This document shows positions 1 to 7,148 of a DNA stretch of 61,852 bases, piece by piece. A program made the position numbers and the translations under genes. The DNA lies in NCBI GenBank assembly GCA_045541455.1, contig JAZQJA010000022.1, positions 1 through 61,852 on the forward strand. Direction: 5' to 3'. Positions within the stretch are counted from its first letter, which is position 1. The number at the start of each line of letters is the position of its first letter. The notes under the pieces are model-generated. The model did not search any database. It was not told the DNA's origin and saw nothing but the letters and a program-made list of their open reading frames with translations. Origin of the DNA: RGIG9041 sp045541455 (GTDB lineage Bacteria; Bacillota; Clostridia; Oscillospirales; QAKW01).

Positions 1-1
1 A

Positions 2-136
2 GAGGCTGTTACAGCTTGCCAGAAGGCAGGACTTGTAAACGGTATGGGTGACGGTACATTTGCACCTAAGGGCAAAGCAACCCGTGCTCAAGTTTCAAAA
101 ATCCTTGCTTACTTCCATAAAAACTATATCGCATAA
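2..136 (+). CDS. C-terminal end of an S-layer homology (SLH) domain protein (5' partial)
   Basis: The open frame enters from the left edge and stops with TAA at 134-136, giving the last 44 residues of a protein. The visible part reads as the end of an SLH repeat: a helix, then GLVNGMGDGTFAPKGKATRAQ, which matches the family pattern G.v.G..dGtF.P...atRaq. SLH domains anchor exported proteins to secondary cell-wall polymers, so the missing upstream part is probably a secreted surface protein. The catalytic or structural part lies outside the window, so the function is unknown. A strong hairpin terminator follows at once. Confidence 0.8.
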   Translation, partial: EAVTACQKAGLVNGMGDGTFAPKGKATRAQVSKILAYFHKNYIA

Positions 137-144
137 TTAAAAAA

Positions 145-180
145 ATGAGCAACGCTAGGCGTTGCTCATTTTTATTTTTT
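145..180. terminator. Bidirectional rho-independent terminator
   Basis: An 11-bp perfect stem (145-155 with 159-169) and a 3-nt loop are followed by a T-rich run; on the opposite strand the run is also T-rich. It sits between the converging SLH-protein and trmO genes, and the trmO stop codon (172-174) lies in its T-tract. Confidence 0.85.
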
Positions 181-834
181 CCACGGTTCTATCTTTGTAA
201 CATACAACGTTTTGTCCTTAACATAAAAGAAAATCTCACTTTGAGCAAAACTCATTGTATACAATCGTTCATCATTATGATATGACGGACGCGGATCTTG
301 GGAAAGTATTTCACAAAGTTGTGCTTTTTTATCAAAACTTATACAGTCAGGAATAACAACATTTAAATTATTATCAAGTACATCAGTTGAAAAGCCTCCC
401 GTTGCATCAGATACGCAGTCGGTGTGAGGCAGATACGGTTTTATATCGTAAATGGGTGTGCCATCTAAAATATCGGCACCTTCAACATATAAAACAGGTG
501 CATTTTTACACTTAATGTCCACTTTTATAAGTTTTACACAAGAAAGACCGATTGGGTTTGGCCTAAACGGTGAGCGCGTTGCAAACACGCCCATTCGTTT
601 ATTACCGCCAAGGCGCGGAGGGCGAACAGTAGGTGACCAGTTGCTGTTTAAGTTTTCAGAAAACTGCCACAATAGCCATATATGTGAATATCCTTCAAGA
701 CCACGCACTGCTGACACATCTCTATATTTATCAACAAATTCTATAACACCTACAGTTCCTAAAGCAAGCCCACTTTGCCGCGGGATTCCAAACTTTTCGG
801 GAAAGTCTGTGTGAATTTTTGCAATTATCTCCAT
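172..834 (-). CDS. trmO: tRNA (N6-threonylcarbamoyladenosine(37)-N6)-methyltransferase TrmO
   Basis: 220 residues of the UPF0066/TsaA family. TrmO uses S-adenosylmethionine to add an N6-methyl group to t6A37 in certain tRNAs. The family signature is clear: GVFATRSPFRPNPIGLS at about 82-98 and DGTPIYDIKPYLPHTD at about 124-139. The N-terminal half forms the small beta-barrel of the family; the C-terminal part is the usual extension. The start ATG is preceded by AAGAGGTGAC, a good ribosome binding site. It is transcribed alone, divergent from the acetyltransferase gene and convergent with the SLH gene. Confidence 0.9.
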   Translation of the reverse strand: MEIIAKIHTDFPEKFGIPRQSGLALGTVGVIEFVDKYRDVSAVRGLEGYSHIWLLWQFSENLNSNWSPTVRPPRLGGNKRMGVFATRSPFRPNPIGLSCVKLIKVDIKCKNAPVLYVEGADILDGTPIYDIKPYLPHTDCVSDATGGFSTDVLDNNLNVVIPDCISFDKKAQLCEILSQDPRPSYHNDERLYTMSFAQSEIFFYVKDKTLYVTKIEPWKK

Positions 835-929
835 AAAGTCACCTCTTGTAAATCATTATACAATATATAAATCCTAAAATCTACTTTACTTTTTTAATAA
901 CTGTGTTAAAATGCTTACGAGGTGATAAA

Positions 930-1538
930 ATGACCACTGAAGAAATTTTACACAGCGGTAAAGTTTACCGTTGCAATAACGAACAACTAGTAAAAGACCA
1001 ATTATTACGGCTTGAAAAACTTTATGATTATAACACTTCAAGACCTTTAGAACAGCAAAAACGGGCACAACTTTTAAAAGAAATGTTTGCCGATATTGGA
1101 GAAGACTGTTATATCGAACCGCCCTTTTATTCCAATTGGGCAGCAATGAATGTGCATTTTGGCAAGAATGTTTATGCTAATTTTGGACTTACCCTTGTTG
1201 ATGATACTCATATATATGTCGGAGACTATACAATGTTTGGTCCTAATGTTGTTGTGGCAACAGCCGGACACCCGATTTTACCTGAGCTTAGAATTGATTG
1301 TTGTCAATATAACATTCCGGTACACATTGGTAAAAACTGCTGGCTTGGTGCAGGAGTAGTTGTACTGCCGGGTGTTACAATAGGAGATAACAGCGTAATC
1401 GGTGCAGGTAGTATTGTAACACACGATATACCCGACAATGTTGTTGCGGTGGGTAACCCATGCAAAGTATTACGACCTATAAACGAGCATGATAAAGAAT
1501 ATTATTTTAAAGACAGAAAGTTAGATAAAATTCTTTAA
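930..1538 (+). CDS. Sugar O-acetyltransferase (maltose/galactoside acetyltransferase type)
   Basis: 202 residues from the ATG at 930, chosen over a GTG at 903 because CGAGGTG at about 919-925 is well spaced for it. An N-terminal Mac domain (about 5-60) is followed by left-handed beta-helix hexapeptide repeats (about 75-180), the LacA/Maa architecture. The catalytic histidine is probably H113 in ATAGHPI. These enzymes transfer acetyl from acetyl-CoA to the 6-hydroxyl of sugars or galactosides. The in vivo acceptor cannot be read from the sequence. An AraC-type regulator gene follows 71 nt downstream with its own promoter. Confidence 0.88.
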   Translation: MTTEEILHSGKVYRCNNEQLVKDQLLRLEKLYDYNTSRPLEQQKRAQLLKEMFADIGEDCYIEPPFYSNWAAMNVHFGKNVYANFGLTLVDDTHIYVGDYTMFGPNVVVATAGHPILPELRIDCCQYNIPVHIGKNCWLGAGVVVLPGVTIGDNSVIGAGSIVTHDIPDNVVAVGNPCKVLRPINEHDKEYYFKDRKLDKIL

Positions 1539-1543
1539 AAGCA

Positions 1544-1572
1544 TTTACATATTAAAATTATAAGTCTATAAT
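1544..1572 (+). promoter_or_regulatory. Sigma-A-type promoter for the AraC regulator
   Basis: TTTACA (1544-1549), a 17-nt spacer, then TATAAT (1567-1572), ending about 37 nt before the start codon at 1610. Confidence 0.6.
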
Positions 1573-1609
1573 AATATTGTAAAAAATATTAAAAAGAGCG
1601 TAAAATTGT

Positions 1610-2425
1610 ATGAAAAACTATCATAATTTTGCATTTACAGAGATTAAAAAGGAGTTTATATCACCTGAAATCCCATCGCTCCCTTATGTTTTATGTACAC
1701 TTGGCACTTTTAATACGCAACCCAAAACCGTGCGTAAAAAAGGCTTTAAATTTAACCATATTTTATGGGTTACAAACGGGGTTGGAAAATTTGAAATGAA
1801 CGGTGAGGAATTTGTTTTAAAGGCAGGCGAAGGTGTATTTTTCAAGCGCTCTCTTCCTCATAAATACGAAGCCAAAACAAAAGAGTTTAGCACGGCATGG
1901 TTAACTTTTTTATGTGATAACAGTATATTTGATTATTTTAAGGTATCTGACTGGTTTAAATTCCCTGTAACGCCAACGCTTTTAGCATACGCAAAAGAAC
2001 TGGAAATGCTATGCTGCAAAAGTTCGTCAATTATAACCCGCTCGGCTGTAGGGTACAGCGGGCTTGTCGAATGGCTTACAGAAATAAGCGAACCGTACTT
2101 AGAAAAAACAGACACCATACGCCAATTTCTAGAAGCGCACTTTTCAAAACCGCTTACTTTGGAAGATATAGCAAATGAGGTAGGCATTGACAAATTTTCG
2201 CTTTGCAGATATTATAAAAACCAAACCGGCATCACCGTTATGGAACAACTTAAACTTATACGTATTGCAAAGGCAAAGCAGTTGTTGGCTTACACTGACT
2301 ACCGCAGTTTAGATATAGCAAAAATGTGCGGGTTTGATTCACCAAGTTATTTTACAAAACTGTTTAAAATTCAAACCGGACAAACACCAAAAGGTTATAG
2401 AGAGATACACAAAAAAGGAATGTAA
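1610..2425 (+). CDS. AraC family transcriptional regulator
   Basis: 271 residues. The N-terminal part (about 40-110) is the cupin-like AraC ligand-binding fold, and about 170-268 is the C-terminal double helix-turn-helix. The first HTH lies near 184-203 (LEDIANEVGIDKFSLCRYY) and the second near 234-253, followed by the typical PKGYRE ending. Such proteins usually activate neighbouring sugar genes on binding a carbohydrate. The convergent GH20 glycosidase gene and the upstream sugar acetyltransferase are the obvious candidates, but no operator can be assigned. A hairpin terminator follows. Confidence 0.9.
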   Translation: MKNYHNFAFTEIKKEFISPEIPSLPYVLCTLGTFNTQPKTVRKKGFKFNHILWVTNGVGKFEMNGEEFVLKAGEGVFFKRSLPHKYEAKTKEFSTAWLTFLCDNSIFDYFKVSDWFKFPVTPTLLAYAKELEMLCCKSSSIITRSAVGYSGLVEWLTEISEPYLEKTDTIRQFLEAHFSKPLTLEDIANEVGIDKFSLCRYYKNQTGITVMEQLKLIRIAKAKQLLAYTDYRSLDIAKMCGFDSPSYFTKLFKIQTGQTPKGYREIHKKGM

Positions 2426-2453
2426 AAACTTTTGTTTTACATTCCTTTTTTAT
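2411..2453. terminator. Rho-independent terminator between converging AraC and GH20 genes
   Basis: AAGGAATGTAAAA pairs with TTTTACATTCCTT across a short loop and is followed by a run of T. The stem begins within the last codons of the AraC gene. A-rich flanks on the left allow it to work on the minus strand too. Confidence 0.75.
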
Positions 2454-2459
2454 TGAGTG

Positions 2460-4334
2460 TTATATAATATTTACAGTAACTATACGCTTCCAACTTGATT
2501 CGCGTATTGCAAGAGTTCTGTCACTGTCAGCAGGACGACAATCGTAAAAGAGTGCATCTTGTTCAAGTTCGTCAACCTTATCAATAACGCCGTTTACATA
2601 GTCAAGCAGTATTTTTGAAACACCGATCATACGCTCTTTAAGACCGCCAAGACGGATTTGTTGAACCTCAAGACCAAATGTTAAATTCTCTTTTCTCCAC
2701 TGTTTTTCCACGGCAAGCAAAAGGTCATTTACTGCATTTACAGCACGGGGAATATCGGATACGGCAATTTGGTTAAGTGTTTGTTTATCCCCTGCTTTAT
2801 AACTGTCACGAATGTCATTTATAAGTTCCGATTTAACAGAGCAAACATTTGCAAGATGGTACATAACTTCAAACATATAGCCAAAGTTTTCGTTTTTAAT
2901 ATAGGGTTTTAAACTATCTGCAATATTTTTGTAATGAGGCACACAAACATCACGATCGATATGCTTATAAAATGCACCCGTTAAAATATCGGCATACAGC
3001 ACAAGTTTTGAAAAGCGGTTATTACCACGGTCAAATTCGGGGAATCCCGGCAGATAGTCTAAATCGTTCATAAGTGTAAACGGTGCCATTGGGGTTTTAA
3101 ACACCTCTTCAACACGGGTTTCAAGCCAAGTCCTATCAAAATTTTCCTTGTAACATTTTTCGGCATAGAGCGCAAGGGTGGGCAAAATTGAAAATGTTGA
3201 CGATTCAGAACCGTCATCACCCCAACCGGTACCAATAATATCTACTATTCCTTTTTTTAAGCACTCCTCAATGTGCATACTTTCAACTTTAATTGAAAAT
3301 TCATTTACAGCGTTAAATCTACCCCATCTTTGAGCGCCGCCGGCAAAAATAACTTTATTATTTTTAAAGGCGGTATGACAGTCTGCCATGTGTGAAAACA
3401 ACTCACGGTCAGCCGTGTAATAATCCCAGTACACAAGTGACATATTTTCCGGCACTTTATCAATTACGCTTTGCGGGATTTCGCCTTCTTTTACATAATA
3501 GTTTCCGTTAAAAGCTATACGGAAAAACATATCACTCCACATCATAGGCTCAAAACCGTATTTTTTTGCGATTTCACAAACTTTTCCAATATGCTCAAGC
3601 ATAATTTCAAAGCGGTTTCGATAACCGTGGATTTTTAAGTATTTACCAAGGCCTAAACTGTGCGCTTCGTCAAGTCCGACATTGATTTTGCGACTTGTAA
3701 AGCACTCTGCCGCGGTGGCAAACATTTTGTCAATAAGCGCATAAGTTTTATCGTCACCGACAAGCAAAACATTATCTCTATCGGAAAGGGCATTATAGCA
3801 CGGCCAATACATAGCACGTTCTAAATGACCGAGAGTTTGTATACACGGAATAAGTTCTATACCGAAAAGATGACAGTATTTATCCAATTCTTTAATACTG
3901 TCTTTTGTCCACCTACCACGAAGATGCCCAAAATACTGCTCGCCATCAATTTCATAAGTATCCTCAGTATAGAGCATAAGGTTGTCATAACCCAAAAGTG
4001 CCAAATAACGAATAAATTGGTGCATACTGTCAACAGTAAGCACTGCGTTACGAGATTGGTCGACCATATAGCCGAGAGAATTATGGCGCGGCGACTCAAA
4101 ATAACCGTTTTTGCACTCATCATTATTAATAAGAGATAACATTCTAAAAAACTCAGGCTTTTTATTATAAACTATTTCAACGGAATTTTCTTTTACTGTT
4201 ATACCTGTTTTTAATGACTTTGTTGCTGTAACAACAGCGCCGTTATCCGACTCGACATACCCAAGTTCCAAAAAAACTTCCCTTGTGCCTTCTAAAAGTT
4301 CTAAAGGCAGGTTTTTTAAGCAAAAATTATTCAA
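2460..4334 (-). CDS. Glycoside hydrolase family 20, beta-N-acetylhexosaminidase
   Basis: 624 residues, no signal peptide, so probably cytoplasmic. The N-terminal about 85 residues resemble the small GH20b domain. The TIM barrel follows, with GYDNLMLYTEDTYEI (115-129), IQTLGHLE (165-172) and the catalytic pair D222-E223 in NVGLDEAH. GH20 enzymes remove terminal beta-linked GlcNAc or GalNAc by substrate-assisted catalysis, the Asp orienting the acetamido group and the Glu acting as acid/base. A long helical C-terminal part (about 430-624) is typical of the cytosolic bacterial subgroup. It starts with TTG behind GAGGTG. It is divergent from the EEP gene. Likely substrates are chitobiose- or glycan-derived oligosaccharides taken up by the cell. 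Confidence 0.87.
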   Translation of the reverse strand: MNNFCLKNLPLELLEGTREVFLELGYVESDNGAVVTATKSLKTGITVKENSVEIVYNKKPEFFRMLSLINNDECKNGYFESPRHNSLGYMVDQSRNAVLTVDSMHQFIRYLALLGYDNLMLYTEDTYEIDGEQYFGHLRGRWTKDSIKELDKYCHLFGIELIPCIQTLGHLERAMYWPCYNALSDRDNVLLVGDDKTYALIDKMFATAAECFTSRKINVGLDEAHSLGLGKYLKIHGYRNRFEIMLEHIGKVCEIAKKYGFEPMMWSDMFFRIAFNGNYYVKEGEIPQSVIDKVPENMSLVYWDYYTADRELFSHMADCHTAFKNNKVIFAGGAQRWGRFNAVNEFSIKVESMHIEECLKKGIVDIIGTGWGDDGSESSTFSILPTLALYAEKCYKENFDRTWLETRVEEVFKTPMAPFTLMNDLDYLPGFPEFDRGNNRFSKLVLYADILTGAFYKHIDRDVCVPHYKNIADSLKPYIKNENFGYMFEVMYHLANVCSVKSELINDIRDSYKAGDKQTLNQIAVSDIPRAVNAVNDLLLAVEKQWRKENLTFGLEVQQIRLGGLKERMIGVSKILLDYVNGVIDKVDELEQDALFYDCRPADSDRTLAIRESSWKRIVTVNII

Positions 4335-4368
4335 AAAAAATCACCTCTTATATCTATTGATTTCATTC

Positions 4369-4397
4369 AGTATAATATTATAATTTTATAAAGTCAA
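4369..4397 (-). promoter_or_regulatory. Promoter of the GH20 gene
   Basis: Read on the minus strand: TTGACT (4397-4392), a 17-nt spacer, TATACT (4374-4369). It lies back to back with the promoter of the EEP gene; the two -35 boxes are only 4 nt apart. Confidence 0.7.
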
Positions 4398-4401
4398 GAT
4401 A

Positions 4402-4430
4402 TTGAAATGCATAATTTTTAATGTTATACT
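4402..4430 (+). promoter_or_regulatory. Promoter of the EEP/PHP unit
   Basis: TTGAAA (4402-4407), a 17-nt spacer, TATACT (4425-4430). The expected start site near 4437 falls on the ribosome binding site GAGGTG, so the leader would be only about 12 nt. Confidence 0.65.
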
Positions 4431-4448
4431 TTTGATGAGGTGATAAAA

Positions 4449-5201
4449 ATGGCTATAAAAGTTATGTGTCAAAACGTTATGTGCTGGGAGCACAAAGAAC
4501 TTGGCAGATATGAAGACCGAAGACCCCTGATGAAAAAGGCTGTGCTTGAGCACGGTGCAGACGTTATAGGCTTTCAAGAGGTAAAACCTATCTGGAAAGA
4601 ATTTTTTGATGTTGACCTTAATGGTTTTGACAGCATGGTAGTTTACAGAAGCGAGAGCAGAAAAGAAGGTACACCTATTTACTGGAATCCTCAACGCCTT
4701 GAAAAGCGAGATTCGGGATATTTTTGGCTATCTGAAACTCCCCAAGTTGAATCGCTTGGTTGGGGTGCAAACTGCCCGCGCATTACATGTTGGATATTAT
4801 TTCTTGACAAGCAAAGCCAAAAAGAATTTGTGCTTGTTAATACACACCTTGACCACCAAAGTGAAGATGCAAGGGTTAACGGAATCAAACAAATTTCAGA
4901 CTTTATTAAAAGCAAGTTTAGTAACGAAATACCGCTTGTCCTTATGGGCGATTTTAATGCAACACCCAACAGTGAAACTATTAAAACTGCAAATTCTATA
5001 CTGACCGATTGCAGACAGGCTGTCGGCATTACCGAATTTGAACCGACTTATCATGGCTTTGAAAAGCAAGCAAATTTAGTTATTGATTACATTTACATAA
5101 ATGATAATGTTAAATGCCGTGATTTTGAAATGATTAAAGAAATTAACGGCAAAACTGTACAGTCAGACCATTACGGACTGATTGCGACAATTGAAATATA
5201 A
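4449..5201 (+). CDS. Endonuclease/exonuclease/phosphatase (EEP) family protein
   Basis: 250 residues from the ATG at 4449 (GAGGTG 8 nt upstream; a GTG at 4440 is in frame but overlaps that site). The EEP fold is marked by QNVMCWE near the start, metal-binding E44 in GFQEV, VNTHLDH in the middle, MGDFNATP, and the final SDHYGL with the catalytic Asp-His pair. The family cleaves phosphoester bonds in nucleic acids, phospholipids or small phosphates. No signal peptide is present, so it is probably cytosolic. The PHP-domain gene follows 22 nt downstream, suggesting a two-gene unit handling phosphorylated compounds. The substrate cannot be told. Confidence 0.82.
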   Translation: MAIKVMCQNVMCWEHKELGRYEDRRPLMKKAVLEHGADVIGFQEVKPIWKEFFDVDLNGFDSMVVYRSESRKEGTPIYWNPQRLEKRDSGYFWLSETPQVESLGWGANCPRITCWILFLDKQSQKEFVLVNTHLDHQSEDARVNGIKQISDFIKSKFSNEIPLVLMGDFNATPNSETIKTANSILTDCRQAVGITEFEPTYHGFEKQANLVIDYIYINDNVKCRDFEMIKEINGKTVQSDHYGLIATIEI

Positions 5202-5223
5202 TTTTTTTGCGGAGGATATTAAT

Positions 5224-6111
5224 ATGTGTTTTGCAAATACTCACATGCATTCAACTTTTTCTGACGGTGTTCACACACCTGAAAAGCTAATTGAACTGGG
5301 TATAAAGTTTGGTCACAAAGCAATGCTTCTTACCGACCACGATACCATTTCCGGATTACACCGCTTTAACAAAGCCGCACGCAAAGCGGGGATCCTCACT
5401 ATGATATCTACTGAAATTGGAGTGTTGACATCATTTGGAAGATGCCACATAGTATGTGTTGATTTTAACACAGAAAACAAAGAAGTTCGCAAAATGCTGT
5501 CACATTCTGCCGCATGTACTACAGAACTCACTCATTATCTGTTTGAAGAAGGCCTTAAAAACGGCACTTTGCGTAAAGGCATTACCTGGCAACAACTACG
5601 CGATGCAATGCCCGATCAGGATTATCTATGTAACAATCATATTTTTGATATACTGGTTGAAAACGGTATTTATAAAAAAGAAGAATACGGCGAATTTTAT
5701 AATTCTAATTTTGCTATTCCCAAACCGCGTAAACTTCAACTTCAAAATGAGCTTGGCTATCATCAATATCAAGCAGAGCAGGCAATTGATATTATAAGAA
5801 AAGCTGACGGTGTTCCGATAATTGCGCACCCGACAGAAAAAGGAAAGTATTTCTTTAAAGAAGAAGCTGAAAAGTACATAAAAATGGGTGTTATGGGCTT
5901 TGAAGTTTGCCACCCGATTATGAGCGAAGACGAAAAGGAATTTTATAATAAAATTTGTGATCAATATGGACTTTACAAGATGGGCGGCATTGACCACCAC
6001 GGTATTATCGGCGGGTTCTGCGATGTTTTGGAAGGACACGATGCAGAGCCGTGCGAAGGATATATTGATGAACAAAACTTTATGAAACTATACAAAAGAG
6101 AATTAGGTTAA
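5224..6111 (+). CDS. PHP domain phosphoesterase
   Basis: 295 residues starting at the ATG behind GCGGAGG (5211-5216). PHP metal-site motifs are visible: NTHMHSTFSDG (5-15), LTDHDT (36-41), IAHPTEKG in the second half and a final GGIDHHG. The domain organisation, with an insert between about 90 and 190, resembles bacterial PHP proteins that act as 3',5'-nucleoside bisphosphate phosphatases or 5'-3' exonucleases (YciV/RNase AM type), but the C-terminal motif is GGIDHHG rather than the usual GSDFH. It probably shares a transcript with the EEP gene. A strong terminator follows. Confidence 0.8.
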   Translation: MCFANTHMHSTFSDGVHTPEKLIELGIKFGHKAMLLTDHDTISGLHRFNKAARKAGILTMISTEIGVLTSFGRCHIVCVDFNTENKEVRKMLSHSAACTTELTHYLFEEGLKNGTLRKGITWQQLRDAMPDQDYLCNNHIFDILVENGIYKKEEYGEFYNSNFAIPKPRKLQLQNELGYHQYQAEQAIDIIRKADGVPIIAHPTEKGKYFFKEEAEKYIKMGVMGFEVCHPIMSEDEKEFYNKICDQYGLYKMGGIDHHGIIGGFCDVLEGHDAEPCEGYIDEQNFMKLYKRELG

Positions 6112-6146
6112 AAAACGTGGATATGTGAAAAATTTATATCCCAAAA

Positions 6147-6193
6147 AAATATGGCTGTGAAAAACAATAGTTTTTTACAGCCATATTTTTATA
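6147..6193. terminator. Bidirectional terminator between PHP and dehydrogenase genes
   Basis: ATATGGCTGT with adjoining A residues pairs with the matching T residues and ACAGCCATAT; A/T runs on both sides let it serve both converging genes. Confidence 0.75.
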
Positions 6194-7148
6194 CTATTCT
6201 GTTTTTTGTTTCACCGTTTAAAAAGGCTTTTATATTTTGCGCCACTATATATGCACAACGGTTGCGAGCCTCATAAGAACCCCAAGCCATGTGCGGAGTG
6301 AGTAAAACATTTTCAAAATCTTTAATATGCCAAAACGGATGAGTATTTGAAAATGGTTCTTTAGAATAAACATCTACACCCAGTCCTGCAATTTTCTTGT
6401 TAACCACGGCATCTGCAAGCGCATTTTCATCAGCAATTGCACCACGCGCAACATTTATAACGATTGCGGTTTTTTTCATTTTCTCAATACGTTGTTTATT
6501 TATAATACCGCGGGTTTGGTCGGTAAGGGGGAGATGGATTGATATTACATCACAACTTTCGCAAAGAGTGTCAATATCTACATTTTGGTATTTAGCATCA
6601 GGCTTTTGGCGAAAAACCTTTACATTACAACCAAATGCATTTGCAATATCCGCCACGCGCGAACCAATTGCACCTGCGCCCACAATTCCCCATTCAAGAC
6701 CGCAAATTTCGTGCCAAACGGGAGTAAGCGAATTTGCAACGCCAGATGCCGTATAACCACCGGTTTTAACAAAATTGTTATATTCAAAAAGATGTGTTGC
6801 AAGAGACAGAGCCATCGAAACGGTAAGTTGTGCCACGCTGTCGGTAGAATATCCGGGTACATTACAAACCGCTATATTATTAGTCTTACAATAATCAGTA
6901 TCGATATTGTCATAACCTGTTGCAAAAACACAAATGAGTTTTAAGTTTTTTGCATTTTCAAGGTTTGATTTATTAAGTTTAATTTTATTTACAAGCACTA
7001 TATCCGCATCTTCTATGCGGCTTGCCACATCTTTGACATCAGTAGACTTATAAATACAAGTTTCGCCGATAACTTGTATCGGCGAAAGGTTTGTGTCGCC
7101 GCCGAGTGTGGCAGCGTCGAGAATTACTGTTTTCATAGTCATCACCAT
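6189..7148 (-). CDS. D-2-hydroxyacid dehydrogenase (NAD-dependent)
   Basis: 319 residues from the outermost ATG. The fold is the D-isomer-specific hydroxyacid dehydrogenase type: a catalytic domain split around a Rossmann domain with GIVGAGAIGSRVA (mid-protein), the substrate arginine in NVARGA, and the catalytic histidine in LTPHMAWGSYEAR near residue 290. Such enzymes interconvert 2-oxoacids and D-2-hydroxyacids, for example hydroxypyruvate and D-glycerate. The substrate is not certain. The start ATG overlaps the stop of the upstream PBP gene (ATGGTGA), so translation is probably coupled, although the two functions look unrelated. A second in-frame ATG lies four codons in. Confidence 0.85.
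   Translation of the reverse strand: MVMTMKTVILDAATLGGDTNLSPIQVIGETCIYKSTDVKDVASRIEDADIVLVNKIKLNKSNLENAKNLKLICVFATGYDNIDTDYCKTNNIAVCNVPGYSTDSVAQLTVSMALSLATHLFEYNNFVKTGGYTASGVANSLTPVWHEICGLEWGIVGAGAIGSRVADIANAFGCNVKVFRQKPDAKYQNVDIDTLCESCDVISIHLPLTDQTRGIINKQRIEKMKKTAIVINVARGAIADENALADAVVNKKIAGLGVDVYSKEPFSNTHPFWHIKDFENVLLTPHMAWGSYEARNRCAYIVAQNIKAFLNGETKNRIV

Noticed and set aside
3825..4139. Plus-strand frames inside the GH20 gene
   Set aside because: Shadows of a well-supported coding frame, with no ribosome binding site or recognisable domain.
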